Below, piece by piece: positions 1 through 12,474 of a stretch of 64,000 nucleotides of DNA. The stretch lies in NCBI GenBank assembly GCA_018907035.1, contig JACCIC010000022.1, positions 1,116,501-1,180,500 on the forward strand, in the 5' to 3' direction. The notes below the pieces were generated by a model. That model saw only the letters and a list, made by a program, of their open reading frames with translations, did no database searches and was not told the DNA's origin. The first letter of the stretch is position 1; each line of letters starts with the position of its first letter. The position numbers were made by a program, and so were the translations under genes. This stretch comes from Sycobia sp. Sy_11. Lineage: Eukaryota > Arthropoda > Insecta > Hymenoptera > Epichrysomallidae.

Positions 1-71
1 TAGCTGAAAAAATTCTTTGTTAGTAAAGTGCAGTCTGACTGTCCCCAACACCCTTACCTAATTGAAGACTT

Positions 72-111
72 GTCCAACGTTTCGAGCTCGCTACGGCTCC
101 TCATCAGGGAC
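72..111 (-). ncRNA. Hammerhead-ribozyme-like core in PLE terminal repeat
   Basis: The minus strand reads GTCC, CTGATGA, a short stem GAGC/GCTC, then CGAAAC and GGAC. This is the order of hammerhead core parts (CUGAUGA, stem II, GAAA, short stem III), with GTCC/GGAC able to form stem I. Hammerheads in PLE terminal repeats are known; cleavage here is inferred only. Confidence 0.5.
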
Positions 112-461
112 TAATCTAAACCTTATATTCTAATCTATATATACTCATCCCCACCACCAAATTTCGTAAATTAAATATAAATTCCCCCTCTACACAAATT
201 GTCCAAAACCAATCAATTTAATAAGGAATGATAAACATTGTCCAATCTACTAGACTCTAACATTAAATTCACATTATTTCGATTCTTGGAAATGTGAATA
301 CTTTCAAGACTCTCCCGTTTATACTTATTATTAATACCATATTCCAAAATATCCACATTCACAAAATCAAAAGAATGTAAAAACTTTAAACAATGCTCTT
401 TTAAACCAGAAGTTGGTGGTGGGGATGAGTATATATAGATTAGAATATAAGGTTTAGATTA

Positions 462-501
462 GTCCCTGATGAGGATCCGTAGCGAGCTCGAAACGTTGGA
501 C
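462..501 (+). ncRNA. Hammerhead-ribozyme-like core in PLE terminal repeat
   Basis: This is the plus-strand twin of the core at 72-111, with CTGATGA at 466-472 and GAAAC just before 495. The stem II region reads GGATCC instead of GGAGCC, so stem II is slightly weakened. GTCC at 462-465 can pair with GGAC at 498-501. Confidence 0.5.
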
Positions 502-785
502 AAGTCTTCAATTAGGTAAGGGTGTTGGGGACAGTCAGACTGCACTTTACTAACAAAGAATTTTTTCAGCTAATATTTTATTTTCAGATTAGTCTACGGG
601 GGTGAATGTAAACAAGGACAGTCTGACTGTCATTATCATTTTAATTTAATTTTTAATTTAATTTTTATTTTTAATTTTTATTTTTTATTTTTATTATTTT
701 TTATTTTTATTTTATTTTATTTTTAGTTGAAATTGATTGGACTGTAAGACCAATAAAAAATATTTATTAATTTATGTAATCATTT

Positions 786-3700
786 ATCCGAATGATCGGG
801 TTACATAATAAAATTTATTTTTTTTTTTTTTAAAATCGTCATTTTAAGTAAAAAATGAGCCTTATTTCGGAAATGGCCAATTTTAGGCCCTGATAGCCTT
901 GAAAAATCCATTTAGCGCACTGAAAAAAAAGTAATATCAAGTTATCGGTGGGGCCGTGACTATGGGACTTCTTCTGTATGATCGGACTATTGGATTTGAA
1001 TAAATATAATATCCTTGGTTTTCCCAAGGTTTTCTCTTGAATTTATTTTAAACTGATGAGCTCGTAATACTACAAAGGAATTTCTGCAATATGTTTAACA
1101 TTAACAATAAACAGTATTTAAATCTAGTAATAAAGTGTTATTAAACTGACAAAAAATGACAGATTCAATTTAACTTAATTTTTTATAAGATAAATAATAT
1201 TTAGCCATGATAGTTTTTTTCAAACAGTTTTCATAGTTAACAACTGCTTGTATCGACAATCATATTTGCAAATTTACGTTATAATTATGAATGTAAGACG
1301 GAAGGGTGGGGTGCGGAGGGCAAAACCTCCTCTCTCTCATAAACAGAAATAAGAAAAAATGAACTTAGGATTATCAGTTTTTTCATAATGCATTATTAAA
1401 ATAAAATTAAAAAAATGTTTAATACCAAAAAAAAATGTAGTTGTGCACAATATCTTTCTTCTTATTTTTCATATTCTCCTTACTATTTTTTGACAAAATT
1501 CGAAATCTAAATATTTAGTATAGATTATGCAAGTTTTTTAAAATTATTGACAATTGTAGTTAATCATGCACTTTATTTATATATATTCTACATTTTTGGA
1601 AGTTTCAAACTAACTAATCAGTGTAAAAATAAAAACTTTTTTTAAATTTAATTTATAATTTTTGTTATTAAATTTTGAAAATGTATTCATTTCTACACCG
1701 TTTCATGAATGTCTTTGCAACTTTGCAGTAATGTAGAATAGACATAAGTTAAAGGCATACAATTTTTTTCCAAAGCTATCAATCTACAGTTAAGTAATAA
1801 ATTTAACGTGCTATAAAAAATTCATCGAGCATATACTACTGCATTCCTAAAAAACAATCTAAAATGAGTGAGAAAAGAGTATATACGTACCATGCTAAAA
1901 TCGGGAGAAGTTTTTGTCCAAATTTTCTTGCATCAGCCAAAGCAACTTTTTTTTACATAAATAAATGTAAGTGTTTTAATAATGAAGCACAAGCTTAATT
2001 TCCATGTAATTTAATATATATAATTTCTCTAACTAACAATTGTTTAAATTAAGTGAATATTTATGTAGTTTAGAAAACTTTGAAAACTGACTCTTAAATG
2101 TACTAAATACATAACAATCAACTTGAAAAATAATGATGAAAATTTGAATCAATATTATTGACAAATTATAAATAACAATACATTCTAAGAAATTTAAAGC
2201 AGAATTAAAAATTTCACATCATATGTAATATATTATATATACTAACTAAAATATCAAGCAGGAAGCAAGCAAAGGTTTTTCATTCAAATTTAATTTATTT
2301 TAGAATAAAGACGAATAATTGCTTTTAACAAAAGAATTAAATGTCTTATTGATAATATTTGAAAATTATGGATTGGCTATATAATTAATCGCTTTTCTAC
2401 ATTATATACTAAAATCCATGTTATACAAGGAAAAAGAGATTTGAGGGACCTGCCCTAATATAAGATCCTATAAAGTTTATTAACTTTTAAAAATGTAAAA
2501 CATAATAATTTCTATATTTATATTAATATTTTTTAAATATTAGTAATTATTTTTTATAATTGATAAAATTTTAATTTAATCAATTGTATTCAGAACTATT
2601 TTGATAACTATACATATGCTCTCAATTCATTCAAATTCTTTATACTCTACAAGAATTCAGAATAGTTTAGACAATAGTTTGGAAGTATTGTCTAATCCTT
2701 AGTGAAATAATCTAATCATTTTATATAAAAGCTGTCGTGTACACATTTCATTTATATAATATACTTTTAATTATTTATAAAAGAATTCATTAAAAATATA
2801 TAAAATATGTATATATCATGAAAAGTGAAACAATCTGATTATGAATATGTAATATAAAATAAATTTGGCCACTCTTAATAGCTGTTTATTTCCTAGCATT
2901 CTTGAATGGCACATGAACTCTGCTTATTCTTTCTTCTACAATAAAAATAATTTTTAGCCAAATGCAAATAAAATTTTTGCAACATTGCAAGAATAAAATA
3001 TAATATTTTGATGCAAGCACTTTAACAAGCTTAAATATAAAAAAATAAATATTCAACTTGAATAGTTTAGTGCTTCAACTAATACTTTCCGTTTACCATT
3101 CTCTTGAATTTTTCCTTTTTTTCCCTTTTTTTCCTTTTTTGTTTAACATTTTACTCATTAAGAGTTTTGGTGCTGCTAACAATAACGAAGAGATCGCTAA
3201 GTGATACAAAACTCTTTATATATCACGCTACAATAATTAATTAGGAATACAGGTGATTGGATATCATTCCTACCACTAATTATATACAATTTTTTAGAAA
3301 TACTAGACAAAGTTATTTTCATTTACTTTGAAATACATATTTTGTTTATTTATAAAATAGTTGAAAAGATTTTAACAATTTTATACAAATAACTAATCAA
3401 ATAGATATTTATTTACTTACAGCTTCAAGTTTTTATTTTGAAATGCAAATGAAATATAATAGAACAGAAGCAATGACTAGTAATATAACTTGTACAGCCT
3501 AATTTAGTAATTCATAAATTTTAAATATACTTTGAAGTACTATTTCAATTTCTTAGAAATTTATTTTTTATTCCTAAATTTGTATAAATTGTATGAAAAA
3601 TTTACTTTCAACAGTAATTTTTAAATTTTAAGTAAAGCTATAAAAAAAAAAAATAAAAATAAAAGAAAATAGCCATTTTAGATAAAAATTACAAAGAATA

Positions 3701-3950
3701 AGATGCTCATTACTAACATGCTATGTAAGTAAATAATTAATTAGTAACAATGTAAATATAAGTATTATGATTAAAATAATCGAAATACGGAAAATTAATA
3801 AAAATGAAATAAAATATAGACAAAAATAATAACAATAAAAAAAGCATAAATAAACTTAAAATACATATTTTAAAGTATCGCCAATGGCTCTGTTAATTGA
3901 TTCAATGAAGAATTAAATTCTAAAATATGGAAAATTGGTAACAACAAGGG
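786..3950. other. AT-rich intergenic spacer
   Basis: This is very AT-rich, homopolymer-rich DNA between the PLE remnant and the 3' end of the WDR20 gene. I see no gene in it. A 62-codon minus-strand frame at 839-1027 has no recognisable motif. The last few hundred bases must hold the WDR20 3' UTR, but I could not choose a polyadenylation site. Confidence 0.5.
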
Positions 3951-3961
3951 TTTACAACGCA

Positions 3962-6613
3962 TCAAAGATCGTTGGGTCTCACAGAAGTAATAGGATAGGA
4001 GTGACTGTGATTATGTGGTCTATGCAAAGTGTTATTTATGGTAAGAGAACCTACCATGTGACCAGGTCTTGCCCAAGTATATACGTATCCATCTTGACAT
4101 GCTGTAACGAAGCAATCTTTCCTAAAAACTAATTCAGTCAATCTTTCATGTGCTAATTTTTTACACACTAATGGTTCCAGTACAGGGCATTCATCGAACC
4201 TCGGGCACCAAGCTGTACCTATTAATCTCATAGGATCATCCATCACAGAACTAACTTTCTTGTTTGAACTTAAACTTCCACCAACACTATTTAAATTACT
4301 TCCGTTTGTACTACTTCCTGTTTTATCCATACCACTGTTTTGCAGTACAGTACTGTTGCCCGTTGTTCCACTTCCTCTTATAGTCAAACTAAAATTCCTC
4401 TTGTGATTTTCACCCTTTCTTTCTCCAAAACCTAACCCCCCTGCTAACCTCTGAGTTAATGAGTTTACTGTAGACACAGCAACACTGGTACTCATACTGT
4501 TGTTGCTGTCATGACTGCTAACACTTTCTTTAAAAATAACATTATTAGAATTAGCATGTTTGCTGTTATTACTGTTATGATTTGACATAGCTCCATTGCC
4601 ACTACTAAATGTTCCTGAAGAAGTAAACACACCAGAACCAGCAGCTGAAATTGAAGCTCTTTGCTTTGGACATACAGGCTGTCGAAGAACATCCTCTGTT
4701 ATATCCCATAAACATAGCTGTGTATCCTGAGAAACACTGCCTAATCTGTAGCATGCACCACCAGGTACCCTTAATTCTGAACTACAAGAATTTCTATTTG
4801 AATGTATGCTTTGTGATGCAGTTGATAATCTATTAGCTTTTTCATGAACATGATTATGATTGTTGTGTGGCATAGATATTTCATCATCGGAGCCACTAAA
4901 ATCAGGATCGTGTTCTCCATAAGATGTAGTATAAGGATCAAAAGCTACAACGCTAACCCAACTGTGATGGCCTTGACCTCTGGCAACAACTCGCTTTTCG
5001 TGAAAGCTCCAAATTGTTACTAGATCATCTTCACCACCAACAACAACATATCTGCTATCTGGAGACCAACAGACACACAAAAATCCACCAAAATAACTTC
5101 TTGCTGAACCTGCTAATTCCATTGTATCGTAATGGAACACTCTAAGAAATCCATCCTGTGATACAACAGCTAAATTAGAGCCATCAGGACTAAAAGCGAA
5201 TTCATTTATACAGCAACCTTCTGCTCCAATCACCCATCGATATAGTGGATTTCTGGTGGATTTCGTTTTGCATGTATGTATGGCATAACCATCTCCTGAT
5301 TTAAATGGTTGATAGTGTGGTGGGGTTGTACCACACATCAGTTCTTCATTATAAAGGTAAAGTTGTCCTGAACTATGAGATACCAAAAACAGATTGCTTG
5401 AACCAGGAACCCATTTTATACAAGTCACTTTTGTTTTATCTATTAGCCTCTGTAACAGATCAATTTTTTTTTATAAATTGTGAAAAGTTTTTGTTTATTT
5501 TTTTTATATTCACATAACATTTGTTGTTATATTATATTGAGCTAAGATACTTTTTTATAATTTTTTTTTTTATGTGCCTAAAAGATCAGAATATCCTTTA
5601 ATTCATAAATATTTACTAATAATAAAACAAAAATGTAAAGAAAAAATTACAAGTACGTAATGCTATTATTAGAAAAGTGGAGTATTAAGATAATGATAAA
5701 TATTAAAAAAAAAGTATTTGAACTTGAATAAATTATAAGCAAAATTGACATTGAAATTTTTTTTAACACATTCTTTTATAGACATATTACGATAGATGAC
5801 GTTATTGTGTTATATAACTTCACTTATTTAGATTAAATTTAAAGTTTTTATATTATTATCTAATAAAAATTTTAAGATGTATATTATTTCTTTAATAAAT
5901 ATTTATTAAAAATATTTTCATAAATGATAAAAACATTAAATATTAATAACAACAATTTTAGATAGAAATATTCATGTGATTTACAAAAAAATCTTACCTC
6001 TTCATTGTACAATTTACTCAGTTCTTTTTTAATGGGATCTATTAGTTGTATCAATCCTGTTGAAAAGCCAACTAATAATGGTGCACTATCAGCTGTTGCG
6101 GTTGTTTGATTAAAATTATGACGTGTTGGATAGGTTCCCTTATATAATTTTTTATCCAGCGGTTTACTTAAATCCACAGCCTGAAAAATATATATTTCAA
6201 TTGTTAAAATTATTTTATGATTTATAATGCACTGATTGTCATTTTCAAATACAAAATTACAAAATATAACCTTCAGATTGTTGATATAGTTATACAAAAT
6301 AAAATTGATTATAATAGTTAAATAAAAGAATAAAGAAATATACCTTTTTAACACCTCTGTAGACATAAACATACAATTCTTTTCCACAATTAAAACACAT
6401 CCGATCACCAAGTCCTAGTGTTCCATTAGGATCAGCAGGATCTGGTAGTGTAACAAAGGAAACTCTAACAGTGGCACTTCCTTGGCTATTCGTATATCCT
6501 ACCCTATTTTGTCTAGAATACTCTGATAGAGTCATGAGTTTATATGTCCCTTCTCTTGTAACAAACTGTGTTTTTAAATCATCTTTTCCTCCTCCGTCCA
6601 ACTGTACTGCCAT
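3962..6613 (-). CDS. wdr20: WD-repeat protein 20 homologue, three exons
   Basis: In vertebrates WDR20 is a cytoplasmic/nuclear WD40 partner that, with WDR48, activates the deubiquitinases USP12 and USP46. Exon 1 is 6344-6613 (ATG at 6613-6611, 90 codons), exon 2 is 5998-6180 (61 codons), and exon 3 is 3962-5449, with TGA at 3964-3962. All introns are phase 0. Donors (GTATAT, GTAAGA) and acceptors ending in CAG are visible. The joined protein is about 646 residues; human WDR20 is about 570. WD-type motifs include VTCIKWVPGS, INEFAFSPDG, LCVCWSPDSRYVVVGGEDD, a repeat ending SVSQDTQLCLWD, and a last repeat with FVTACQDGYVYTWARPG. A Ser/Asn/Gly-rich low-complexity stretch of about 120 residues sits before the last repeat and explains the extra length. 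The frame is intact. This is the only clear host gene in the window. Confidence 0.93.
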
Positions 6614-8658
6614 CTTATTACAAGCAGTGGCACAACGGAGGAGTGCATCAGATACACTCCAGTCTTAAAATATATCTAAAAATTTTTTAAGAGACATTTT
6701 AAAACAAAATATTACTCTATTATTAATAAATCAATAATTGTTAAAATATTTGAGTTGTACAAATTTATATTTTTTAATAAATAATTGTATATATATATAA
6801 TAAAGAAATATATAAAATCTTAAACCTTTAGAAAATTTTGCAATAACTTTTTCTCACTCATACATATTTTGAATGATAATTATGACAATTAATAAACCGT
6901 TTAAATACATAAATTATATTATATTAAGAACGACTCTACAATTGAGCACACTTATTAATCATAAATAATAAATAAATTAAATTACGGACTTTTTCAAAAA
7001 CAAAAATAAATCAATATCATGATCCTTTCTATAATTACAGTTTCTCTTTTTAACTTAAAATTTTAATATTCATCACTGTTTTATTTACATGATAGTCATC
7101 TAATGTTATTTAAAGTTTTTTTTTAAATTTAATAATAAATATTTTATATTTATAAAGTACAATTATCTAATATATGACTACCAACACAACTCCATATTTG
7201 AAAGGAAATAAAATTTTAAAAAAGCAAGCTAAGCTTTGATTGATAATTATTCTTATTTAAATAAATATTTGATAATATATCTAAATACAACTACAGATTG
7301 AAATAGAATAAAAGTATACATATATTAAATTAACATTATCTATTAAAACTAGTTACATATATTAATAAATTATTTTATAATAAAAGCATTTGAAGAAATG
7401 TTCAAATGTTTTTCATAATCATTAATATAATTTTATATAATAAAACTGTCTTCTACACAATTTGTTAACTGAATAGATGTCCTCTAGAAAAATTACATAG
7501 ATTTTTTAGTATCAAATTATATTTGTATGTCTAACCTAACTTTGAATCTACTTTAAGCGTTAGTATACTTTTTTTCAAATAATAATCACAAATATTTCAT
7601 TCTCAATTATAATATTTTTAGAAGTTTTAATAAACTTTTGAAAATAGTATTATAAATGAGTAATTTTTATATACAATAGTATTTTTTTAAATCTATTGAT
7701 TAATAAATACTATCACATACATAGATACAAATATAATAATTGCAAATTGTTTTTTAAAAAATATCATGAAAAAGTCGTTTGCAAATGTTTCGGACATGCT
7801 AGAAAGCAGAAAGATCATGAAAAAATTTACTGGTAATTTTGATTATAGCACGATATACTCATATAAACATAAGCTAACCGTATTTGCGATCGCTCTTCAA
7901 ATTTCTTCGTTTATTAATAATAAGTATTCTCAATTCTATATCTGCATTGGCTCGAAAAAACTAGCCGTTCTCTTCACAATCGGCAACACATCCACGGAGA
8001 CCAGCTCCGATAGGTGTATATGCGGAAGCGCGACGACGACGTGCTACCGGCGCTCCTCGTCCTTAAAGCCTTCTCTTTCTTTACTCTTCGGTCCTTTACA
8101 CTGCTTTCAGCTACTACGAAACAATCACCAATAATGAAATCCAGGAACGATAAGAATGCGTGCTGAATGTCGTTGGAGATGATGTAGCTGCTGTCGCAAT
8201 AATGCGAATTTGTTGTTCCGCGTACGCGCGTATTCATGTATAATCGTCGTGTATAAGTATAGAATACAAGAAAGGGCTTATTTATAAAGATGTACTAATG
8301 CTATTGTAATTGTCCCAGAGGCGACTGTGCAGCCGACTCGATGGGCAGATAATCTTTCAAACAGTACATGCTACAACTGTAGGATATATACAAATGCATG
8401 TATAGATCTCTGGACACCAGTCGCTGTCGTCATCGTCGTCAACAAATTACACAAAAAAGATATTCGACACTCGATACCTAATGGGCTTTGCGATGTCTCG
8501 TCGAGCCGTCGTCGTTGTGACGAAGAAAAAGACGACGATCGCCAACTTACACAAATAGAGAACGCAACACTTAGCTATATATGATAGAATTTATACATAT
8601 ATATATATATATACACACGAGATTTTATATGTACACGATAGACGAGAATTGGTTTAGC

Positions 8659-8660
<2 letters not shown>
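6614..8660. other. WDR20 5' flank with a higher-GC patch
   Basis: AT-rich DNA lies upstream of the WDR20 start codon. The patch at about 7950-8600 is richer in GC and CpG than its surroundings (for example around 8010-8070 and 8480-8550). It may be the promoter or a non-coding first exon of WDR20, which would require an intron of about 1.3 kb. Short frames on both strands across the patch have no recognisable motifs, so I do not call genes. Confidence 0.35.

Positions 8661-8716
<56 letters not shown>
8661..8716. repeat. (TA)n microsatellite
   Basis: This is a pure TA dinucleotide run of about 28 units. Confidence 0.95.
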
Positions 8717-8718
<2 letters not shown>

Positions 8719-9223
8719 CAGATTCTCTTTTGTTTCTACCTTAAACCTATAAGACTTTCGATTCCGATCTGTTATTTTTTCCTTTTTTTGCATCAACTCG
8801 TTTGGCACTATAATTTTCTTCGTTTTACAAAGACAGTTTACGTTTTCGCGAATTTTTTCTCGTTATCTTCGGTTTATATTACGTGAATATAATTTATATA
8901 TTAACATTTTATTTTTAAATATATTATAATACAAGCAGAATGTAAGTCAATCTATATATGCACACACGTGCGGCAAATCTACCCTTTAAACTATAAGATA
9001 CATACTGAATAACAGAATAACTGAGTCACTGAACTGGGGGCATACGGCCCGGGGTAAACGTAAAATGTAAAGTTATAATAATAATACATTGATGCACATG
9101 CATCAAAGTATGATTGTGTGATGTTATGTGACTACATCAATGATACTAATACTCTATCATACATAATTGATGCGATATATGTTATCTGTGTATTCCATGT
9201 TTTATAACTAATCAACCTGATAT

Positions 9224-9228
<5 letters not shown>

Positions 9229-9293
<65 letters not shown>

Positions 9294-9337
9294 TTTTGTT
9301 ATCAGATCCCGTGGATCAGCCTATGCAATCACATCCG

Positions 9338-9394
<57 letters not shown>
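9229..9394. repeat. Two long (TA)n microsatellites
   Basis: Pure TA runs at about 9229-9288 and 9341-9394 are separated by roughly 50 bases of unique sequence. The surrounding 8717-10150 holds no recognisable gene. Confidence 0.95.
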
Positions 9395-9400
<6 letters not shown>

Positions 9401-10149
9401 TATTCACGCTTTCTGTTATTGATGCATTATATACATTTTAAAGAAAAGAGATGATGGAATGGAAGAATTACAACCAGTTAAGACCTGCACAAATAAAAAG
9501 TCATTACTCATATTTCTGTTTTACATTTCGAGTTAAACAAAACATGACTAGTCTGAGAATTGCAAAGAGTGGTCATAATATTATATCAGATTGTATACAG
9601 TATCATAACAGTATCGTACAAATTCTTCCGGGTTTTACCTATGGAGTATGCCTATGAGAATAGAGAACTTAAGCATAGACTTATATCAGAGATAATAAGG
9701 GGAGATCGCCGATGCCCATGTTAGATATTGCAGTAAAATTTTGACACTCAGCGCTACGGCGGTGAACGTAGGTACTCCGTTCGTGCGATATTCCAGATGT
9801 TGGTTTTTGAGCTTGTGCGATTAAGGGGTGACGGCGTTCAGCAGGGGGGATGCCGAAACAATAGATGAAATAAAAGGGATTAATCAGGATTAACTGATGT
9901 CGAAATTCTTAAAGTGTGTTTAAATTTTCTTGGCTGTGTGTATACATGTGTATGTGCATGCATTTGTATGCATTTATATATATACGTATTTTTTAAAAAT
10001 GTTAAATTCGCTGCGTGGCGATGATCGAAGCACGAAAAGGTATACGCACTGAAAGAATTTCTTCGTCGACACCAGTAAATCCCATTTATTACAAGACGCT
10101 GCCAAATTTTTAAGAAAATCGGTGTATATATGTATATATATATATATAT

Positions 10150-10755
10150 ATATCCAGTCCAATCAATTCAATCTAAAAATAAAAATAAAAAATAAATTAA
10201 AAATTATAATGACAGTCAGGCTGTCCTTGTTTACATTCACCCCCGTAGACTAATCTGAAAATAAAATATTAACTGAAAAAATTCTTTGTTAGTAAAGTGC
10301 AGTCTGACTGTCCCCAACACCCTTACCTAATTGAAGACTTGCCCAACGTTTCGAACTCGCTAGGGCTCCTCATCAGGGACTAAACTAAACCTTATATTCT
10401 AATCTATATATACCATATCCCCACTACAAAATTTAGTAAATTAATTCTAAATTCACCTTCTACACAAATTGTTCAAACCCAATCAATTTAATAAGGAATG
10501 ATAAACACTATCCAATTAACTAGACTCTAACATTAAATTCACATTATTTCGATTCCTGGAAATGTGAATACTTTCAAGACTCTCCCTTTTATACTTATTA
10601 TTAATACCATGTTCCAAAATATCCACATTCACAAAATCAAAAGAGTGTAAAAACTTTAAACAATGCTCTTTTAAACCGGATGTAAGACTGTAAACTGTAA
10701 GACCAATAAAAAAAATATTTATTAATTTGTATATTGGCAGTCGACATAAGTACAA
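10150..10755 (-). mobile_element. Penelope-like element tail (copy B)
   Basis: This is a minus-orientation PLE tail. Reading down from 10755 it has the end motif in antisense at the high end, an open 3' endonuclease remnant at 10516-10680 (EHCLKFLHSFDFVNVDIL and NRNNVNLMLESS), the terminal repeat with a hammerhead-like core, and the A/T-rich tract at 10160-10200. The high-end boundary reads into CAGTCGACATAAGTACAATT, shared with the copy near 55400. The copy is short and not functional. Confidence 0.75.
10341..10380 (-). ncRNA. Hammerhead-ribozyme-like core, decayed
   Basis: Same arrangement as the core at 72-111, but GTCC has become GCCC on one side and two bases of the stem II/loop region differ. 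Stem I is weakened. Confidence 0.4.
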
Positions 10756-11839
10756 TTAAATTATATATATACGTATTTTCTTAAAATTTTGAGTTTAAAA
10801 CTTGACAATAAGACTACGTTGACGTTAATAATAAGACTAATTTGATATAAAAAATTATACTTTCTGTAAATTATTGATATAATAACATTCATTACATTTT
10901 TATATAATAAATTGTATTTCATTGCTAATTACATTATATCATGCAATTTACTAAAGAATATAATTTATATTATTTTACTATCTCATTGAGAAATAAATTT
11001 ATATAAGTTTAAATAAATCCATTTCATAAAAGAGATATTATTTGAATCAAATAAATATTTATTGAAAGTAAATTAAATTCATTAAAATTAATTCAATAGT
11101 TATTAGAACACAACAAAATTTATTTAAATTTATGTTTAAAACAAAAACATACACATTTAAAACGAATGAATATTTTGTAATTTGGAGTAAACCATATATT
11201 TGAAACATACAATTAAGTTTATTTGAATAGCAAACATATATTTATTACATTATTATATATTATTTATATTATTATATAAATAAATTATTGAAAATTAATA
11301 AATAATTCTTGAATTTTACTCAACGAAACTAAATATACGTAAAAAATAAAGTTAAATTAATAAATATTTGAAAAACTCTATATATACTCCAATTTAACAA
11401 ATATATTCCATTTTTGGAAAAGCTATTCAATATGAACAATTAAATAGCTTTATAAAAAGGTGAAATATATTTATTTTATTATACCAAACGAGTTATTAAT
11501 AACTAATAAACATTTCTTCGATTTTATTAAATGAAGCAGAAAAATTTAAATATTAAATTTAAATGAATAAATCTTATAATAAAACTATCGATATGTTGTA
11601 AGTAAATAATCTTTTTAAAAATTAACTAAATTAACTTATTACCGTGATAAGAATTATTATAAATATAAGATCATAATAAACAGGCAGACATATACACGAA
11701 ATGATTGCTATAAATAAACAAACAAACACAACATAGAGTAGAATAGGTAGAATAAAGTAATTTAACCAATAGGAACAATATTACCGTATTTTAAAATAAA
11801 TAATAATCAATCAGATTTTTGTTAACGTACTTTTTCCGT
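10756..11839. other. AT-rich spacer, no gene seen
   Basis: Very AT-rich sequence without coding or repeat structure that I can recognise. Confidence 0.5.
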
Positions 11840-12474
11840 GTATAAAAGTACGCTAAATTTTACAAAGAGCACGGTTCGTTTTCGGCACTTGTCGAGGAAG
11901 AACTGTCATCTACCAACCGGTAATATTCTGTATTTTTCTAGATGAAAAAAATTCTTTCTCGAGGCCAAAGAAAAAACCCCTTTACTCGTAAGAAAAGAGT
12001 TAAAAATTACCGACTCAGAAGAACGGGCGCTCCCGACTTCTGATAAAGTAATTCTTTTTCACATAGGAAATAATCCAGAAAAGCCGCCGGGAGACAAAAG
12101 TAAAATCGACCTAATTTAATTCGGGGAAAAAGCGCTCCTTTTCGTCGAATTAAATTACCAGACGGCTATTAATCACGAAGCGCACCTCCGATTAATGCCA
12201 GACCGATCGGCGACCGAAAATCTGCAAGTCATCATAACGTTGATCGACTAATATTATAAATATAAGAAGTAAGTGCTGTAAAATAAATCAAAAGGAAAAC
12301 GGAGTCTTACTAAGGAAAAAGAAATGCTTATTCCTGAGTAAAACACCGAACTCTTATATATCACTAGCTAAGGCGCACCTTAGTGTGATATAAAAAAGAG
12401 AATAAAGATTTATTCCGATATTGCGAAAGAAACTCCGTGTAAATAGACGGACCGCTTCTATAAACCGTTTAAGT
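11840..12474 (+). mobile_element. LTR-like block, left part (host of a solo LTR)
   Basis: GC content rises abruptly here. A core-promoter-like stretch (GTATAAAAG at about 11851, followed by an initiator-like region) precedes sequence with an AATAAA near 12280. With 14080-14488, which ends in GGTTACA, it looks like one LTR interrupted by the solo LTR at 12475-14075. I could not find its left boundary or a matching target-site duplication, so the family and orientation are uncertain. Confidence 0.4.

Larger units (their letters stand above)
1..785. mobile_element. Penelope-like element ends, inverted pair (copy A)
   Basis: Bases 1-418 read on the minus strand as the tail of a Penelope-like retroelement. 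They show the end of the endonuclease region (minus-strand peptide EHCLKFLHSFDFVNVDIL near 345-412), then the terminal repeat. From about 419 the terminal repeat is present again in plus orientation, running through a TTTTA-rich tract to the end motif GACTGTAAGACCAATAAA near 745. Bases 1-160 and about 418-575 are therefore inverted copies. The endonuclease remnant has stops and is dead. The same sequence recurs at 10150-10755, 16640-17240 and 55437-58600. Assignment to PLEs rests on the fuller copy at 56968-57960, where RT and GIY-YIG motifs are visible. Confidence 0.75.

Noticed and set aside
3935..4132. Short plus-strand frame at the WDR20 3' end
   Set aside because: It is antisense to the final WDR20 exon and has no independent support.
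8575..8808. Frame rich in Tyr-Ile repeats (similar ones near 26130, 52400 and 58700)
   Set aside because: It is a translation of TA microsatellites, not a protein.
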